Assembly (NCBI GenBank): GCA_009731375.1
Contig: BJOX01000316.1
Coordinates: 254,254 to 291,687, forward strand
Direction: 5' to 3'
DNA: 37,434 bases
Source: Paulinella micropora
Taxonomy: Eukaryota > Cercozoa > Imbricatea > Euglyphida
Shown here in pieces: positions 25,926 through 33,907 of the stretch. The notes under the pieces were generated by a model that was not told the DNA's origin, ran no database searches, and saw only the letters and a list, made by a program, of their open reading frames with translations. Positions within the stretch are counted from its first letter, which is position 1. Each line of letters opens with the position of its first letter. Made by a program: the position numbers and the translations under genes.

Positions 25926-26025
25926 AAGTCTTTTAATTCATCAAGAAAATGTCTTTGCTCCCCTTGGAAGCGCCAAGAAAGTACAAGAAAAAAATGTAAT
26001 TAAAAAAGTTTTGACAAAGGAGAAG
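25926..26025 (+). terminator. 3' signals: repeat of 24150 plus module
   Basis: 25926-25967 repeats the 24150 signal. 25970-26025 is a further module (CCAAGAAAGTACAAG, AATTAAAAAAG, TTTTGACAAAGG). No intact plus-strand gene ends here, so the signals may be remnants. Confidence 0.5.
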
Positions 26026-26149
26026 TGGAGGCGTTGCATGTATTTTTTATTTTTTTTTTTAGCTTCTGTGCCCTAGCGGTCGTTTTCCAGCAGAAAAAAC
26101 CGCGCGCCAAATTTTTTGTTGTGTGTTTCCCCGGAAAACCTACCGGCTC

Positions 26150-26925
26150 CCGGAGGGTAGGGTGCGTGATACGGTTGAAAAAGGCAGTACGTCTTAGCCT
26201 TCCCGGGGAAACAGCCGTAAGCGCCAATTTAGCGCCAAAATCTACTTGCGCAAAAAGAAAACCCCACACAGACGCTCGGCTGGGCCGCCGTGAGGAAGAC
26301 GTCCTCCCCCTCCCTCTCACTCTCGTCGCCCCTCTCACTTTCGTCGCCCCTGTCACATTTGTCGCCCCGCTCCCCTTTGCTCTGCACCTCCCTGCCTCTA
26401 GGGAAGATGAGAGGGCCGAAAAACATTTTCGTGCGAGTAAAAGGCGTACCGTTTCTCTCCGCGGGAAAACGCCCAATTTCTCTGCTAGCCTCCGGAACGG
26501 CCCCTGCTAGATTTGGCGCCAAATTGTGCCGTCCGGAGGTAGGGTGCGTGATACGGTTGAAAAAGGCAGTATGTCTTAGCCTTCCCGGAGAAACAGCCGT
26601 AAGCGCCAATTTAGCGCCAAAATCTACTTGCGCAAAAAGAAAACCCCACACAGACGCTCGGCTGGGCCGCCGTGAGGAAGACGTCCTCCCCCTCCCTCTC
26701 ACCTTCGTCGCCCCTCTCACTTTCGTCGCCCCTCTCACCTTTGTCGCCCCGCTCCCCTTTGCTCTGCACCTCCCTGCCTCTAGGGAAGGTGAGAGGGCCG
26801 AAAAACATTTTCGAGCGATTAAAAAAAAAGGGCGTAGCGTTTCTCCTCGCGTGAAAACGTCCGGTTTCTCTGCTAGCCTCCGGAACGGCCCCTGCTAAAT
26901 TTGGCGCCAAATCGTGCAGTCCGGA
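26150..26925. repeat. Tandem duplication of about 385 bp
   Basis: Two copies start at about 26150 and 26530, and the first bases of a third begin at about 26917. Each begins with GGAGGGTAGGGTGCGTGATA (or GGAGGTAGGG), has half of the dispersed palindrome (GAAAAAGGCAGTA), CAATTTAGCGCCAAAATC, and a block of short repeats (CTCACTTTCGTCGCCCC type, 15-16 bp). Frames inside encode repetitive RGDESE-like peptides on the minus strand and are probably not real. Confidence 0.85.
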
Positions 26926-26927
26926 GG

Positions 26928-27005
26928 GTAGGGCGCGTGATATGGTCAAAAAAAGGCAGTAATGTCAGAAATGTCGGGGGAACGCTGCCCTTTTCCGATC
27001 GATCG
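26928..27005. repeat. Palindromic element copy
   Basis: GCGCGTGATATGGTC, then AAAAAAAGGCAG, a short loop, and CTGCCCTTTTCCGATCGATCG. Related to the palindromes at 7389 and 9238, though the right arm is diverged. Confidence 0.65.
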
Positions 27006-27056
27006 TTTTCCCGCAGACAAAAAGAGGGAGCGGAAAGATAAAAGGGAGAGAACACA

Positions 27057-27332
27057 ATGAGCTGGGCTTTGGACAGGGACCAACCAGTCGAGCAGTCTTG
27101 CTGGCTGCTGCGATTGGCCGACGACATTTGGCCGCTGGTTAGAGACCTGGCGAGCGCAGAGGAAGTCGGTCAATTTAGCTTAGGCGTGCCAAGGTTCGGG
27201 ACTGCCGATCGTTGCGGATGCTCCGGCTGGATTCGCACTAAAAAGAAAACCAAAAAGCTTTATTTATTTATTTACATTTCCAAGATCGTAAGGTCGAAAA
27301 AGTCCCACGACTGGAACAGCGGAACCCGATAG
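27057..27332 (+). pseudogene. F-box-like fragment
   Basis: Starts at ATG 27057 (MSWALDRDQP). Residues 17-50 resemble an F-box (LRLADDIWPLVRDL, then VGQFSLGVPRFG). The frame then runs into Lys-rich sequence and A/T-rich 3' signals, so the substrate-binding part is missing. Probably a truncated member of the F-box group represented by 14636-16189. Confidence 0.4.
27260..27278 (-). terminator. Overlapping AATAAA signals
   Basis: On the minus strand AATAAATAAATAAAG lies downstream of the hypothetical frame ending at 27349. Confidence 0.5.
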
Positions 27333-27348
27333 TTCGCACGTGCTTATG

Positions 27349-27678
27349 TTAGAAGCTAGGTCCCCCGCCACGCTGCTTGGGCTGGCAATCACGTTGCCAC
27401 CTGTCTAGCTGCTGGTTTTGGGACCCGACGCCGTTGGTTAGAACAGAGGTGTGCACGCTCAGTTGGTTTTCTTCGGTGGTTAGGTAGCCGCCCGAGGCCA
27501 CCGCGGTGTTGCTGCTCCGAATGGAGGACTCGCTGGGACTCAAAGCTAAGCTTGATTCTGTCTGGCAGCAACCAGCCAGACGAAACTGTGAATCGGCGTG
27601 GCCTTGCAGGGCTAGTTCGTGTTGGGCCTCCGGCCGGCGCTGGCGCTTAGCCGCTCGAAGCGTCACGAGTTTGTACAT
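27349..27678 (-). CDS. Hypothetical protein, possibly the 3' part of a gene
   Basis: 109 codons with an ATG at 27678, but the first 15-20 codons lie in sequence derived from the protease-like paralogue on the other strand, so the start is probably accidental. The C-terminal part (VASGGYLTTEENQL, then GVGSQNQQLDRW) is Gln/Ser-rich, and VASGGY also occurs in the frameshifted secreted gene at 24544-25783, so it may be a remnant of a related gene. AATAAA signals follow its stop codon. Confidence 0.3.
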   Translation of the reverse strand: MYKLVTLRAAKRQRRPEAQHELALQGHADSQFRLAGCCQTESSLALSPSESSIRSSNTAVASGGYLTTEENQLSVHTSVLTNGVGSQNQQLDRWQRDCQPKQRGGGPSF

Positions 27679-27735
27679 TCGAACCCGTCGACCTCGGCGC
27701 TCGACAGCGGCTCTGCGCCAGTACCTCAGTTGTCT
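27658..27735 (+). pseudogene. Two joined scraps of the protease-like paralogue
   Basis: 27659-27689 matches 4701-4730 (GCGTCACGAGTT(C/T)GTACATT), and 27688-27733 matches 5086-5131 (GACAGCGGCTCTGCGCCAG), with the intervening 355 bases absent. Identity is high, so the event is recent. Confidence 0.85.
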
Positions 27736-28295
27736 TGGCCTCCCTCCTCCCAGGCATCTTCCACCTCCTTGTAAATCGATCTAGGAATGAACCTCGTTCG
27801 TAGAGTCGCTTTTGGCACAGATCGTGCTAGAATAGAGGCAGTCCACAGTGTCCTGTACGAGTCCAGTGGAGGTCGTTATTTTGGGTCCACAGCGCTCCGC
27901 CAACGCACCAACCAGCAGGGATCTGGCTGGTCAAAGCATAATTGCCAGGGAACAATGCCTTTTTGGGCCATATCACATGCACAGACCTCCAAGCAGCCGG
28001 AGTCCCGACAAAGAGGAAGGGGGGGGGGGTGTGCCCGGCTTAGTCGGGGCGTTTCATATATTTCTTTGGTAGCTTTTGCGCGCTCTCCCTCCCCCCTTGC
28101 CCTTCCCCTGTTCCTTGAGCCCCCCGGGCTCAGGGGGCTCAAGGGGGAAGAAAGAAAAAAGAAAGGGGGGGGGGCAACCCCCCCCCTTTCCTGCGGGATT
28201 CCTTTTGTCACAGACGCTCTGCACTCGCGTCCCAGCGCCAGCACCGCCAGGCGAGGAGGAGGTCGGACGCACATCAACGCGGGGCTAGAGCTAGC
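27736..28295. repeat. Partial composite element, copy 3, and flanks
   Basis: From about 27935 the segment repeats the right part of the composite element: half palindrome (AATGCCTTTTTGGGCCATATC), CACAGACC, CTTAGTCGGGGCGTTTCATAT, the GC hairpin (28113-28144) and poly-G/C tracts to 28195. 27736-27934 and 28196-28295 show no convincing gene; frames through it are shadows of the repeat. Confidence 0.7.
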
Positions 28296-28617
28296 CTACT
28301 CAATTACAGGCACATGCACGTACACCTGTGTCCACATCCCGTTCCGCCACTTTGGGTTCCCGCACCTGTACAAGACCTGAAGCAGGAGGTCACCGACTTC
28401 TGTGTCTGACAAATCAAGTGGTACTAGGTAGATGCCCTTTTTCTCGATCTCGGCCTTTTGGCTCTCGTCGTGTCCGTGAATAACATAGACATTCAAATTC
28501 CGCAACATAAAAAGTCAAGGCGACTACAATTTCATGTACCCACTGCAACGGTGCCTCCAGTTCTTGTGGGACACAAGAGACTTCCCGGACATTCCGTCCG
28601 GGACAAGACTTTGGCAT
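28296..28617 (-). pseudogene. Unrecognised gene remnant, two frames
   Basis: The frame 28296-28508 (MLRNLNVYVIHGHDESQK ... GIYLVPLDLSDTEVGDLLLQ) looks protein-like. The sequence just upstream (to 28617) continues in another frame (QELEAPLQWVHEIVVALTF), as if a one-base change separates them near 28510. No family recognised. Confidence 0.35.
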
Positions 28618-28627
28618 GACTGAGAAC

Positions 28628-29141
28628 CTAGCTGGCCAGAAAGTCGGTAGCCAGGACCAGCTGCAAGAACTCGAGGCTTAGATAGCGCAGCCACGTCTCT
28701 TTCTGTATACCTCGGGGCGGGGTTCGCTTAGCAAAAGAGACCGCACGTATTTGTGTTAGACCGAAACGGCTAGAATCGTCTTCGTACAAGCTCAGAAAGC
28801 CCCCTGCCATAAATATGATTCGCAAGAGCTCGCTTAGGTAGTCACAAGAGCTGTCCCTGAGGTCTAGTGTTGCGAGCAGTGGACACTGCGACAGCCGCCA
28901 CGTTTAACCAACTTGAGCAGCGAGGGCCACGGAGGGAAACACGGGATTTCCAGCCGCACAGGCCAGGGGATTCGGGCGCTCCGTGACCCAGAAAGCCAAC
29001 CCGGCTAACGCGGAGTAGACGAAAAAGCTCTACGTGCGCGAAGTATTTGAAAATCACTGGCAACAAATCTTTGGGCAATTCACAACTTATCTCGTCACTT
29101 GTGCGCGCTCTTTTGCGCCCTTCTGTCCTGGCCAGCTGCAT
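28628..29141 (-). pseudogene. F-box gene broken by frameshifts
   Basis: ATG at 29141 (MQLARTEGRKRAR). An F-box-like block follows (CELPKDLLPVIFKYFAHVEL, then LLRVSR). The frame is then lost; other frames continue with what looks like a leucine-rich-repeat-type CPLLATLDLRDSSCDYL and run to a stop at 28628 (ending LQLVLATDFLAS). At least two frame changes are needed, around 28990-29015 and near 28905. More AT-rich than the intact F-box/LRR gene, so not a recent copy of it. Confidence 0.5.
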
Positions 29142-29156
29142 CTCGTCTTTGTTCAA

Positions 29157-29666
29157 ACTTCTTATAACCTAGCTCAGCACGTGTAGAGGGGGGGGGGGGA
29201 TGGGCTTAGTGGAGGCGTTTCATGTATTTATCTTTTTGTAGTTTCTGTGCCCTTCCCCTCCCCCCCTTGCCCTTCCCCTGTTCTTTGAGCCCCCCGGGCT
29301 CGGGGGGCGGAGTAGAGGAGAGGGGAGGCACAAGACAGATTTAAGGGGGATAGGAAGGGGGGGGGGAACAGGGAGAAGGGGGGAGCGCTCCCCCTTCTGT
29401 ATAAGAACTGGGAGCGGGAAAGGAAAGGGACAGGGGCATAGAGGGAGGCGTGTCAAGAAGGTGCGCAAAGACTTTTTTTTTATTAAAGCTTGACTTGTGG
29501 AAGTGATATAGCTAATCAAGGCGGTTCTGCCGGAAAAACCTGAAGCACTGCCTTTTCCGGCCGTATCGTACAGTCGTGCAAAACAGCAAAACTTAGCACC
29601 AAATGAACGGGCCGCTCCGGTCTCTTTCCCCTCGCTAACCTACCAGCCCGCGGCAGCGGGCTAGAC
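29157..29666. repeat. Composite element remnants
   Basis: 29195-29312 repeats the CTTAGTGGAGGCGTTTCATGT, CCTTGCCCTTCCCC and GC-hairpin part of the composite element (hairpin degenerate). 29313-29499 is G-rich with one A/T stretch (ATTAAAGCTTGAC, a 3'-end-module echo). 29500-29580 is a diverged palindrome (GTGATATAGC ... GCCGTATCGTA), and 29573-29630 the conserved 50-bp block. Confidence 0.7.
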
Positions 29667-31865
29667 TCACAACCCAGGGTCACTGTTGCCTGCGTGGTCG
29701 AGAGAAATAAACCAACCAAAGACCATAGGAAATGGCCAAATAAGTAACAGTGCCAAAGCCAGCTTTGCCAACGTTATTAACTTCCGCAGGTTTTGAGTGT
29801 CGCGATGCCGCAGACAGCTGCGAACGCATTCGCGATTTTTCTTACAACACAGACAACAGGCGCGCCGGCGTTTATTGTGCTGGTTGTAGGACACACAACA
29901 GGCGCGCCGGCGGTGGCCGTTGCTTAGCGAGCGGTAGCCCCAGCCACGGCCCCACGGAGCGCAGAATTCGGACGGCCGAATCTCCCACATAACGCAGCAG
30001 CACCAGCACAGTAACCCCAAGAGCACTGGAAATACGACCAGATAGACGCTAAGGCCAATGGTTGTTTGAAGAATCGGGCCATCGTGGGCCTGCCAGCGCA
30101 GTTCTAGCGACTGTCCGGACACCTGGGCATTAGCCACCAAGGTCCGTCCGCGCCATTTCCAACTTACGTTGCTGCTGGCTATGTTCTGGGAAAAATTGCT
30201 AAAGTCGCCGTGCAGGTTGGGGTGTCCTACAACCAGCGCCCAGACCTGCGCGTGCCCGCGGCCCGAGCCGGCACAGATCTCCTTGCCGCATGGCGTAAGG
30301 ACCGCGGCGTACGCGGACGTCTTGGGCTCACGAAACAGAAACCAGCGGTGGCCCTTTGAGTCTTTTACGCAATATCGCTCTGGCTCCTCGTATCCCGGAG
30401 CTGTACCAACCACAAGCCGCACTCCGCTGTGTTGTAGGTGCTCGGTCAGAGCCACATCGGCGCTGCGCCTAAAGGCCACCAGTGCCACGTGCTGGCTCTG
30501 GTTAACAAACGGCAAGTGGTTCGAGCCGGACCCGTGGCGCGTCACCAGCCGCCCACCCCTCGCGAGCTTGCCGCTCGCGAGCCAGAGCTCGGTGTGCCCA
30601 AGCCCCGCCGACAGCGGCCGCTGCTGCCAGCCGCGGAACCCTGGGTGGTAGCGCTGGAAGGAACCTAGCGACGAGTTGCCGTACCGCCAAAGCCGGCAGC
30701 TGGCGTGCAACAGCGAAGACCCCGTCACTTCCCGCAGCAGCCAGCCCGCATCATTGGTCACCATGTACGACGACCAATCCTGCCAAAACTTGGCCCAAAC
30801 AAACTGGTGGTTGTCCCACAGCTGCCAGTGTTGCAGGAGCCGGAACGTGTGCACGCTGGTTGTCGGCCCCACGTACGCGCCCATGCTCCAGCCCATCGCA
30901 GTCAGATCCCACTCGTCCAGTTTCGTCTCCTCCAATCCGGTGGAGAAATTTTCCAACGCTCGTCTCTGCTCGTCCGCCGGCCTGCCGATGGTAAACTGCT
31001 CGTCCAGCTGCAACAGGCGCGGCTCGCCCGCGACCCCCCCAAACAGGTCTAGCTCCGTCAGCAAAAGCACAAAAGCCGTGCTTTGGTATAAACTAAAATT
31101 GCGCGCACTTCCGTCCCAGACGCCCGCAAAGTCTCCGTAAAGGTCGCGCCGAGGCCCGCTGAGCAGGACCAGGTTCCAAGACAAGGCCTCGGGCGGGCCT
31201 TGGTATCGCATCTGGGGCACGGGCCACATGCCTACCTCGTTGCTATATTGCCTTAGCTGGCGCACTAGCGCTTGCACACAGCGGGCCGCGAGCGCCCTGA
31301 TTTCTGTCTCGCGCTCGTCAGTCAGATCGTACAAGTTCACGAGCCCGAACAACGTCCAAGGCCAGTAAACACCGGAAGCAAATTCATAAAACCCGACCGC
31401 CTGCTTTTCGCGCAGGTAGGCCAAGGTACGTTTCTTCCAGCCCGCGGGACAGCGCGGGGGTGCCCAACCCAGCCTGCACAGCACCGGGGCCGCCGAGCTC
31501 CACAGGAGGATGTGGTTCTCGCTGTGAAACACCGAGCGTGTGTCCCCGTATGTGAACCATAAGCCCTGTAACGAAAACAGTGCCTCTCCCAGCACGCTCT
31601 GGTTGAGCGCGGGCTGGCAGTGGAGAATGCGCACAGCACTAGCCAGCATAAAATCTGCCTTGGGACTTGTACGAACCTCCAGGGCTAGTGCCGCTAGCTG
31701 GGCGGGAGGTAGCGTCCGGTTGTGGCAGGACAGAACAAGCAGGTCCGCCCAGTACGGGGTATCGTTACGCCGCGTACCTTGGTCATAGTTGGCCAGCAAA
31801 AGCCTTGTGACCACCTCCCTCCGGTATTGGAAACCCGTTGCGGAATCTTCGTGCAACAGATCCAT
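29667..31865 (-). CDS. Membrane protein with (alpha/alpha)-toroid-like ectodomain, 732 aa
   Basis: ATG at 31865, preceded directly by an in-frame TAA, so the start is fixed unless 5' sequence was lost; there is no signal peptide. Residues 40-560 are rich in Trp and Tyr with several N-x-S/T sites. SENHILLWSSAAPVL (115-129) and GFYEFASGVYWPWT (158-171) resemble the core of bacterial (alpha/alpha)-barrel proteins of the polysaccharide lyase or glycosidase type (S-E-N-H, then G-F-x-E-x-x-S-x-x-Y). Transmembrane segments lie at about 601-627 and 697-722. Between them is a basic Cys-rich loop with two related HRRRACC/KRRRACC copies. It may act on or bind surface glycans. It is divergent from the GT32-like gene. 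Enzyme activity is inference. Confidence 0.68.
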   Translation of the reverse strand: MDLLHEDSATGFQYRREVVTRLLLANYDQGTRRNDTPYWADLLVLSCHNRTLPPAQLAALALEVRTSPKADFMLASAVRILHCQPALNQSVLGEALFSLQGLWFTYGDTRSVFHSENHILLWSSAAPVLCRLGWAPPRCPAGWKKRTLAYLREKQAVGFYEFASGVYWPWTLFGLVNLYDLTDERETEIRALAARCVQALVRQLRQYSNEVGMWPVPQMRYQGPPEALSWNLVLLSGPRRDLYGDFAGVWDGSARNFSLYQSTAFVLLLTELDLFGGVAGEPRLLQLDEQFTIGRPADEQRRALENFSTGLEETKLDEWDLTAMGWSMGAYVGPTTSVHTFRLLQHWQLWDNHQFVWAKFWQDWSSYMVTNDAGWLLREVTGSSLLHASCRLWRYGNSSLGSFQRYHPGFRGWQQRPLSAGLGHTELWLASGKLARGGRLVTRHGSGSNHLPFVNQSQHVALVAFRRSADVALTEHLQHSGVRLVVGTAPGYEEPERYCVKDSKGHRWFLFREPKTSAYAAVLTPCGKEICAGSGRGHAQVWALVVGHPNLHGDFSNFSQNIASSNVSWKWRGRTLVANAQVSGQSLELRWQAHDGPILQTTIGLSVYLVVFPVLLGLLCWCCCVMWEIRPSEFCAPWGRGWGYRSLSNGHRRRACCVSYNQHNKRRRACCLCCKKNRECVRSCLRHRDTQNLRKLITLAKLALALLLIWPFPMVFGWFISLDHAGNSDPGL

Positions 31866-32196
31866 TTAAGGGAAAACAGAGAGAGAGAGAGGGGGGGGGG
31901 GAAGAGGCAGGGGAGGGGATCAAGGAATTGTCTTAGTACTTCCCGTCTGAAAATCGTCAGCGGGAGTGGAAGAGAGGGGGGGGGGGGGGGGGGGAGGGGC
32001 GCTAAGAAAGTACAAAGGAAAATTTAATTAAAAAGTCTTAAGTCTTGACAAAAGAGGGGGTGGGAGTTGAAGGAAAAGAGGAAAGGGAGGGAAAGGGGGG
32101 AAGAGGGAGGGAGAGGGGCTTTCTTTCTCGTTGCCTTCATAATCGAAACACACACCCTTTCCTGCGGTGCTGTGCTGCCTTAATAGTTTCCCAAAA
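31866..32196. promoter_or_regulatory. Divergent intergenic region with a 3'-end module
   Basis: Contains (GA)n before the toroid gene, a G-run of about 18 (31978-31995), then a plus-oriented module at 31999-32055 (GCTAAGAAAGTACAAAG, AATTTAATTAAAAAG, TCTTGACAAAAG), and an A/G-rich block (32060-32120). A 3'-end module between divergent starts is unexpected and suggests a lost gene or a dual role. Confidence 0.5.
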
Positions 32197-33189
32197 ATGC
32201 GGGCGGGCATAGTAGTACTACTGGCTTTGTGTGTTTGGGGCGCTGGATCCTTGCGTACCCCTTGGGGCGGCGAGAACTGCAGTGAATGGCTGTCGGAGTT
32301 AGGCTCGGGGCTGCCAGGGCGCGGAGAAGGCGCCTGCCAGGTCCCGCGGATCCTGCACCAATTCGCACCGCGCACAGCGCCGGATTCGGAGTTGTTGTCG
32401 GTGTATCTGGACAGCAGCGCGCGCTGGGGCAGCCTTTACCCTGGCTGGAAGTACTTGGCGTGGAGCCCGGCGCAGCGTGAGTGTGTCTGGGAACAGACAC
32501 AGCTGAAGGCGCGAGCGAGCCCCGACGAGGTCGACGAGTTCGTGAAGTACCTGGTGCTGTTGCGTTTCGGGGGTGTGTTTGTGGACCTGAACCTAGGAGC
32601 CAAAGAAGTTATTGCGGAGCTGGTGCAAGGGCAGTCTCGCCCACTGCAGGCCTTGCTGTCGGTGGAGACGGGCGTGTTAGCGGCCTCGTGCGCGGGCAGC
32701 GAGATTACATCTAGGATCGTGGACTGGCAGCGTCAGGAACTGCAGCGGGAGGAGATGGAGTGGCAAGGGGCCGAACCCGGCTCGACCGCTCCGGGCAGGC
32801 CGCGCTCGTTGCACAGGGCTGCCTCTGAGGCGCTGGCTGCCTTTTTGTATGAGCGCGGTCTGAGCAGCGAGCCGGGGACAAAACAGGACGGAGACGGAGT
32901 CTGGCTTCTCTTTGCTGCTGACCCGGGACAGCCTCCGTTGTCGGCGTTGCAAAGGCTTGTATCCGGAACCTCGTCCCTTGCGACTACTGCGTTGGAGCCG
33001 GGCGCACGCGCCCCTGGTTTTAGTAGGGACGGTGTGGTTCCTGGGGTTATCGCGCTGTTGCTGATCTTAGCTTTAATAATATATGCATGGTGCCGAAGGC
33101 ACGGCAGGGTGCCTAGACAGGCGGAGGTACAGTTTGCGGCGGTAGAGGGGTATTGCGACGAGGAGGGGGAAACAAAGGACCCGCTCTAG
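32197..33189 (+). CDS. GT32-like membrane glycosyltransferase, 330 aa
   Basis: ATG at 32197; an in-frame GTG ten codons earlier is less likely. Residues 1-18 are a signal or anchor (MRAGIVVLLALCVW). The body resembles GT32 (DXD sugar-binding) enzymes: VPRILHQF (49-56), YPGWKYLAWS (81-90), then FVKYLVLLRFGGVFVDLNLG (115-134), where the family has G-G-x-Y-x-D-x-D. Here the DxD is D130-L131-N132, so the second metal-binding Asp is Asn. A C-terminal transmembrane helix (282-299) is followed by a short cytoplasmic tail. Probably in Golgi-type or virion membranes; its divergent neighbour is the toroid protein, suggesting a glycan-related pair. Activity is uncertain because of the DxN. Confidence 0.72.
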   Translation: MRAGIVVLLALCVWGAGSLRTPWGGENCSEWLSELGSGLPGRGEGACQVPRILHQFAPRTAPDSELLSVYLDSSARWGSLYPGWKYLAWSPAQRECVWEQTQLKARASPDEVDEFVKYLVLLRFGGVFVDLNLGAKEVIAELVQGQSRPLQALLSVETGVLAASCAGSEITSRIVDWQRQELQREEMEWQGAEPGSTAPGRPRSLHRAASEALAAFLYERGLSSEPGTKQDGDGVWLLFAADPGQPPLSALQRLVSGTSSLATTALEPGARAPGFSRDGVVPGVIALLLILALIIYAWCRRHGRVPRQAEVQFAAVEGYCDEEGETKDPL

Positions 33190-33290
33190 TAATAATTATT
33201 AAAATTGCAGAGCAAAAGAGGCCGGAAACTTTTCTACAAAGCTTGACAGTCTTACGCTTGGCACTGAGAATTAGAAGAGAGAAAGGGAAG
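33187..33290 (+). terminator. 3' signal of the GT32-like gene
   Basis: TAATAATTATTAAAATTGC directly after the stop, then CTTGACAGTCTTACGCTTGG and CACTGAGAATTAG at 33240-33275, an extended form of the 3'-end module. Confidence 0.55.
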
Positions 33291-33614
33291 GGTGGCAGAA
33301 AGGATTGTAGCGTGCGTAGACGAGTCACTGCATTCTTTATTGTCGAAAGACCTGAAAGATTCGCTTGCTATTTCTTGTAGAATTTGGCTATCGTTCTTTT
33401 TCATACCCTTCCTGTCATAACCCTGGGCCCATTTATGCCAAAGACTTAATTGATCTTTGGGTTGGTCATTGCAGCGAAGTTTTTTTTGTTTTGGAAGTTG
33501 GGGCTCCCTCTGTACAGGATGCGTCATCCTCCGGGATTGCGCTTCGCTACGCAAAAAGGACCGACCTTCTAAAGATTCGTACGTCGTTTTGATTAACTGC
33601 GCACCGGTCCTCAA
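33252..33614 (-). CDS. Hypothetical protein (part of a broken or spliced gene?)
   Basis: 120 codons, with Lys/Gln/Ser-rich sequence (DQLSLWHKWAQGYDRKGMKK). Overlaps the next upstream frame (33547-33801) in a different frame. Together they could be one gene with a frameshift or an intron. It overlaps the 3' signal of the GT32-like gene. No family recognised. Confidence 0.3.
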   Translation of the reverse strand: MRTGAQLIKTTYESLEGRSFLRSEAQSRRMTHPVQREPQLPKQKKLRCNDQPKDQLSLWHKWAQGYDRKGMKKNDSQILQEIASESFRSFDNKECSDSSTHATILSATLPFLSSNSQCQA

Positions 33615-33801
33615 CTCTACGTTTTGGGCCTAACAGAGACAGAAAAGAAATAGAAAAGGAAAATGTGCAAGGGATGTTTCTATTAAAAGGGTCTGTTTTT
33701 ACCATTTTGAATTCTTCTAGTGATTTTTTTTCTATTATGAAGAAGTCGTACAGGTCTTTCCATTGATCGCCGAGCACTTCTCCCGCCTCTTGTGCATGCA
33801 T
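33547..33801 (-). CDS. Hypothetical protein, N-terminal part
   Basis: ATG at 33801 (MHAQEAGEVLGDQWKDLYDF). Mixed-charge start followed by a Phe/Ser/Leu-rich stretch (CTFSFSISFLSLLG). More AT-rich than most genes here. See the overlapping frame 33252-33614. Confidence 0.3.
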   Translation of the reverse strand: MHAQEAGEVLGDQWKDLYDFFIIEKKSLEEFKMVKTDPFNRNIPCTFSFSISFLSLLGPKRRVEDRCAVNQNDVRIFRRSVLFA

Positions 33802-33907
33802 AACTCTACCGCTGAAAACAGTTTGCTTCACCCAGTCACCCAGTCATAGAGAGTTTTTTCTTCGTCCATGCTACTGGCAATAAGTGTGTTATGCGCGTGT
33901 GTGTGGA

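Noticed and set aside
26000-26900. Minus-strand frames with RGDESE-like repeats in the 385-bp units
   Set aside because: Generated by 15-16 bp repeats; no start context, and plus-strand frames are open at the same place.
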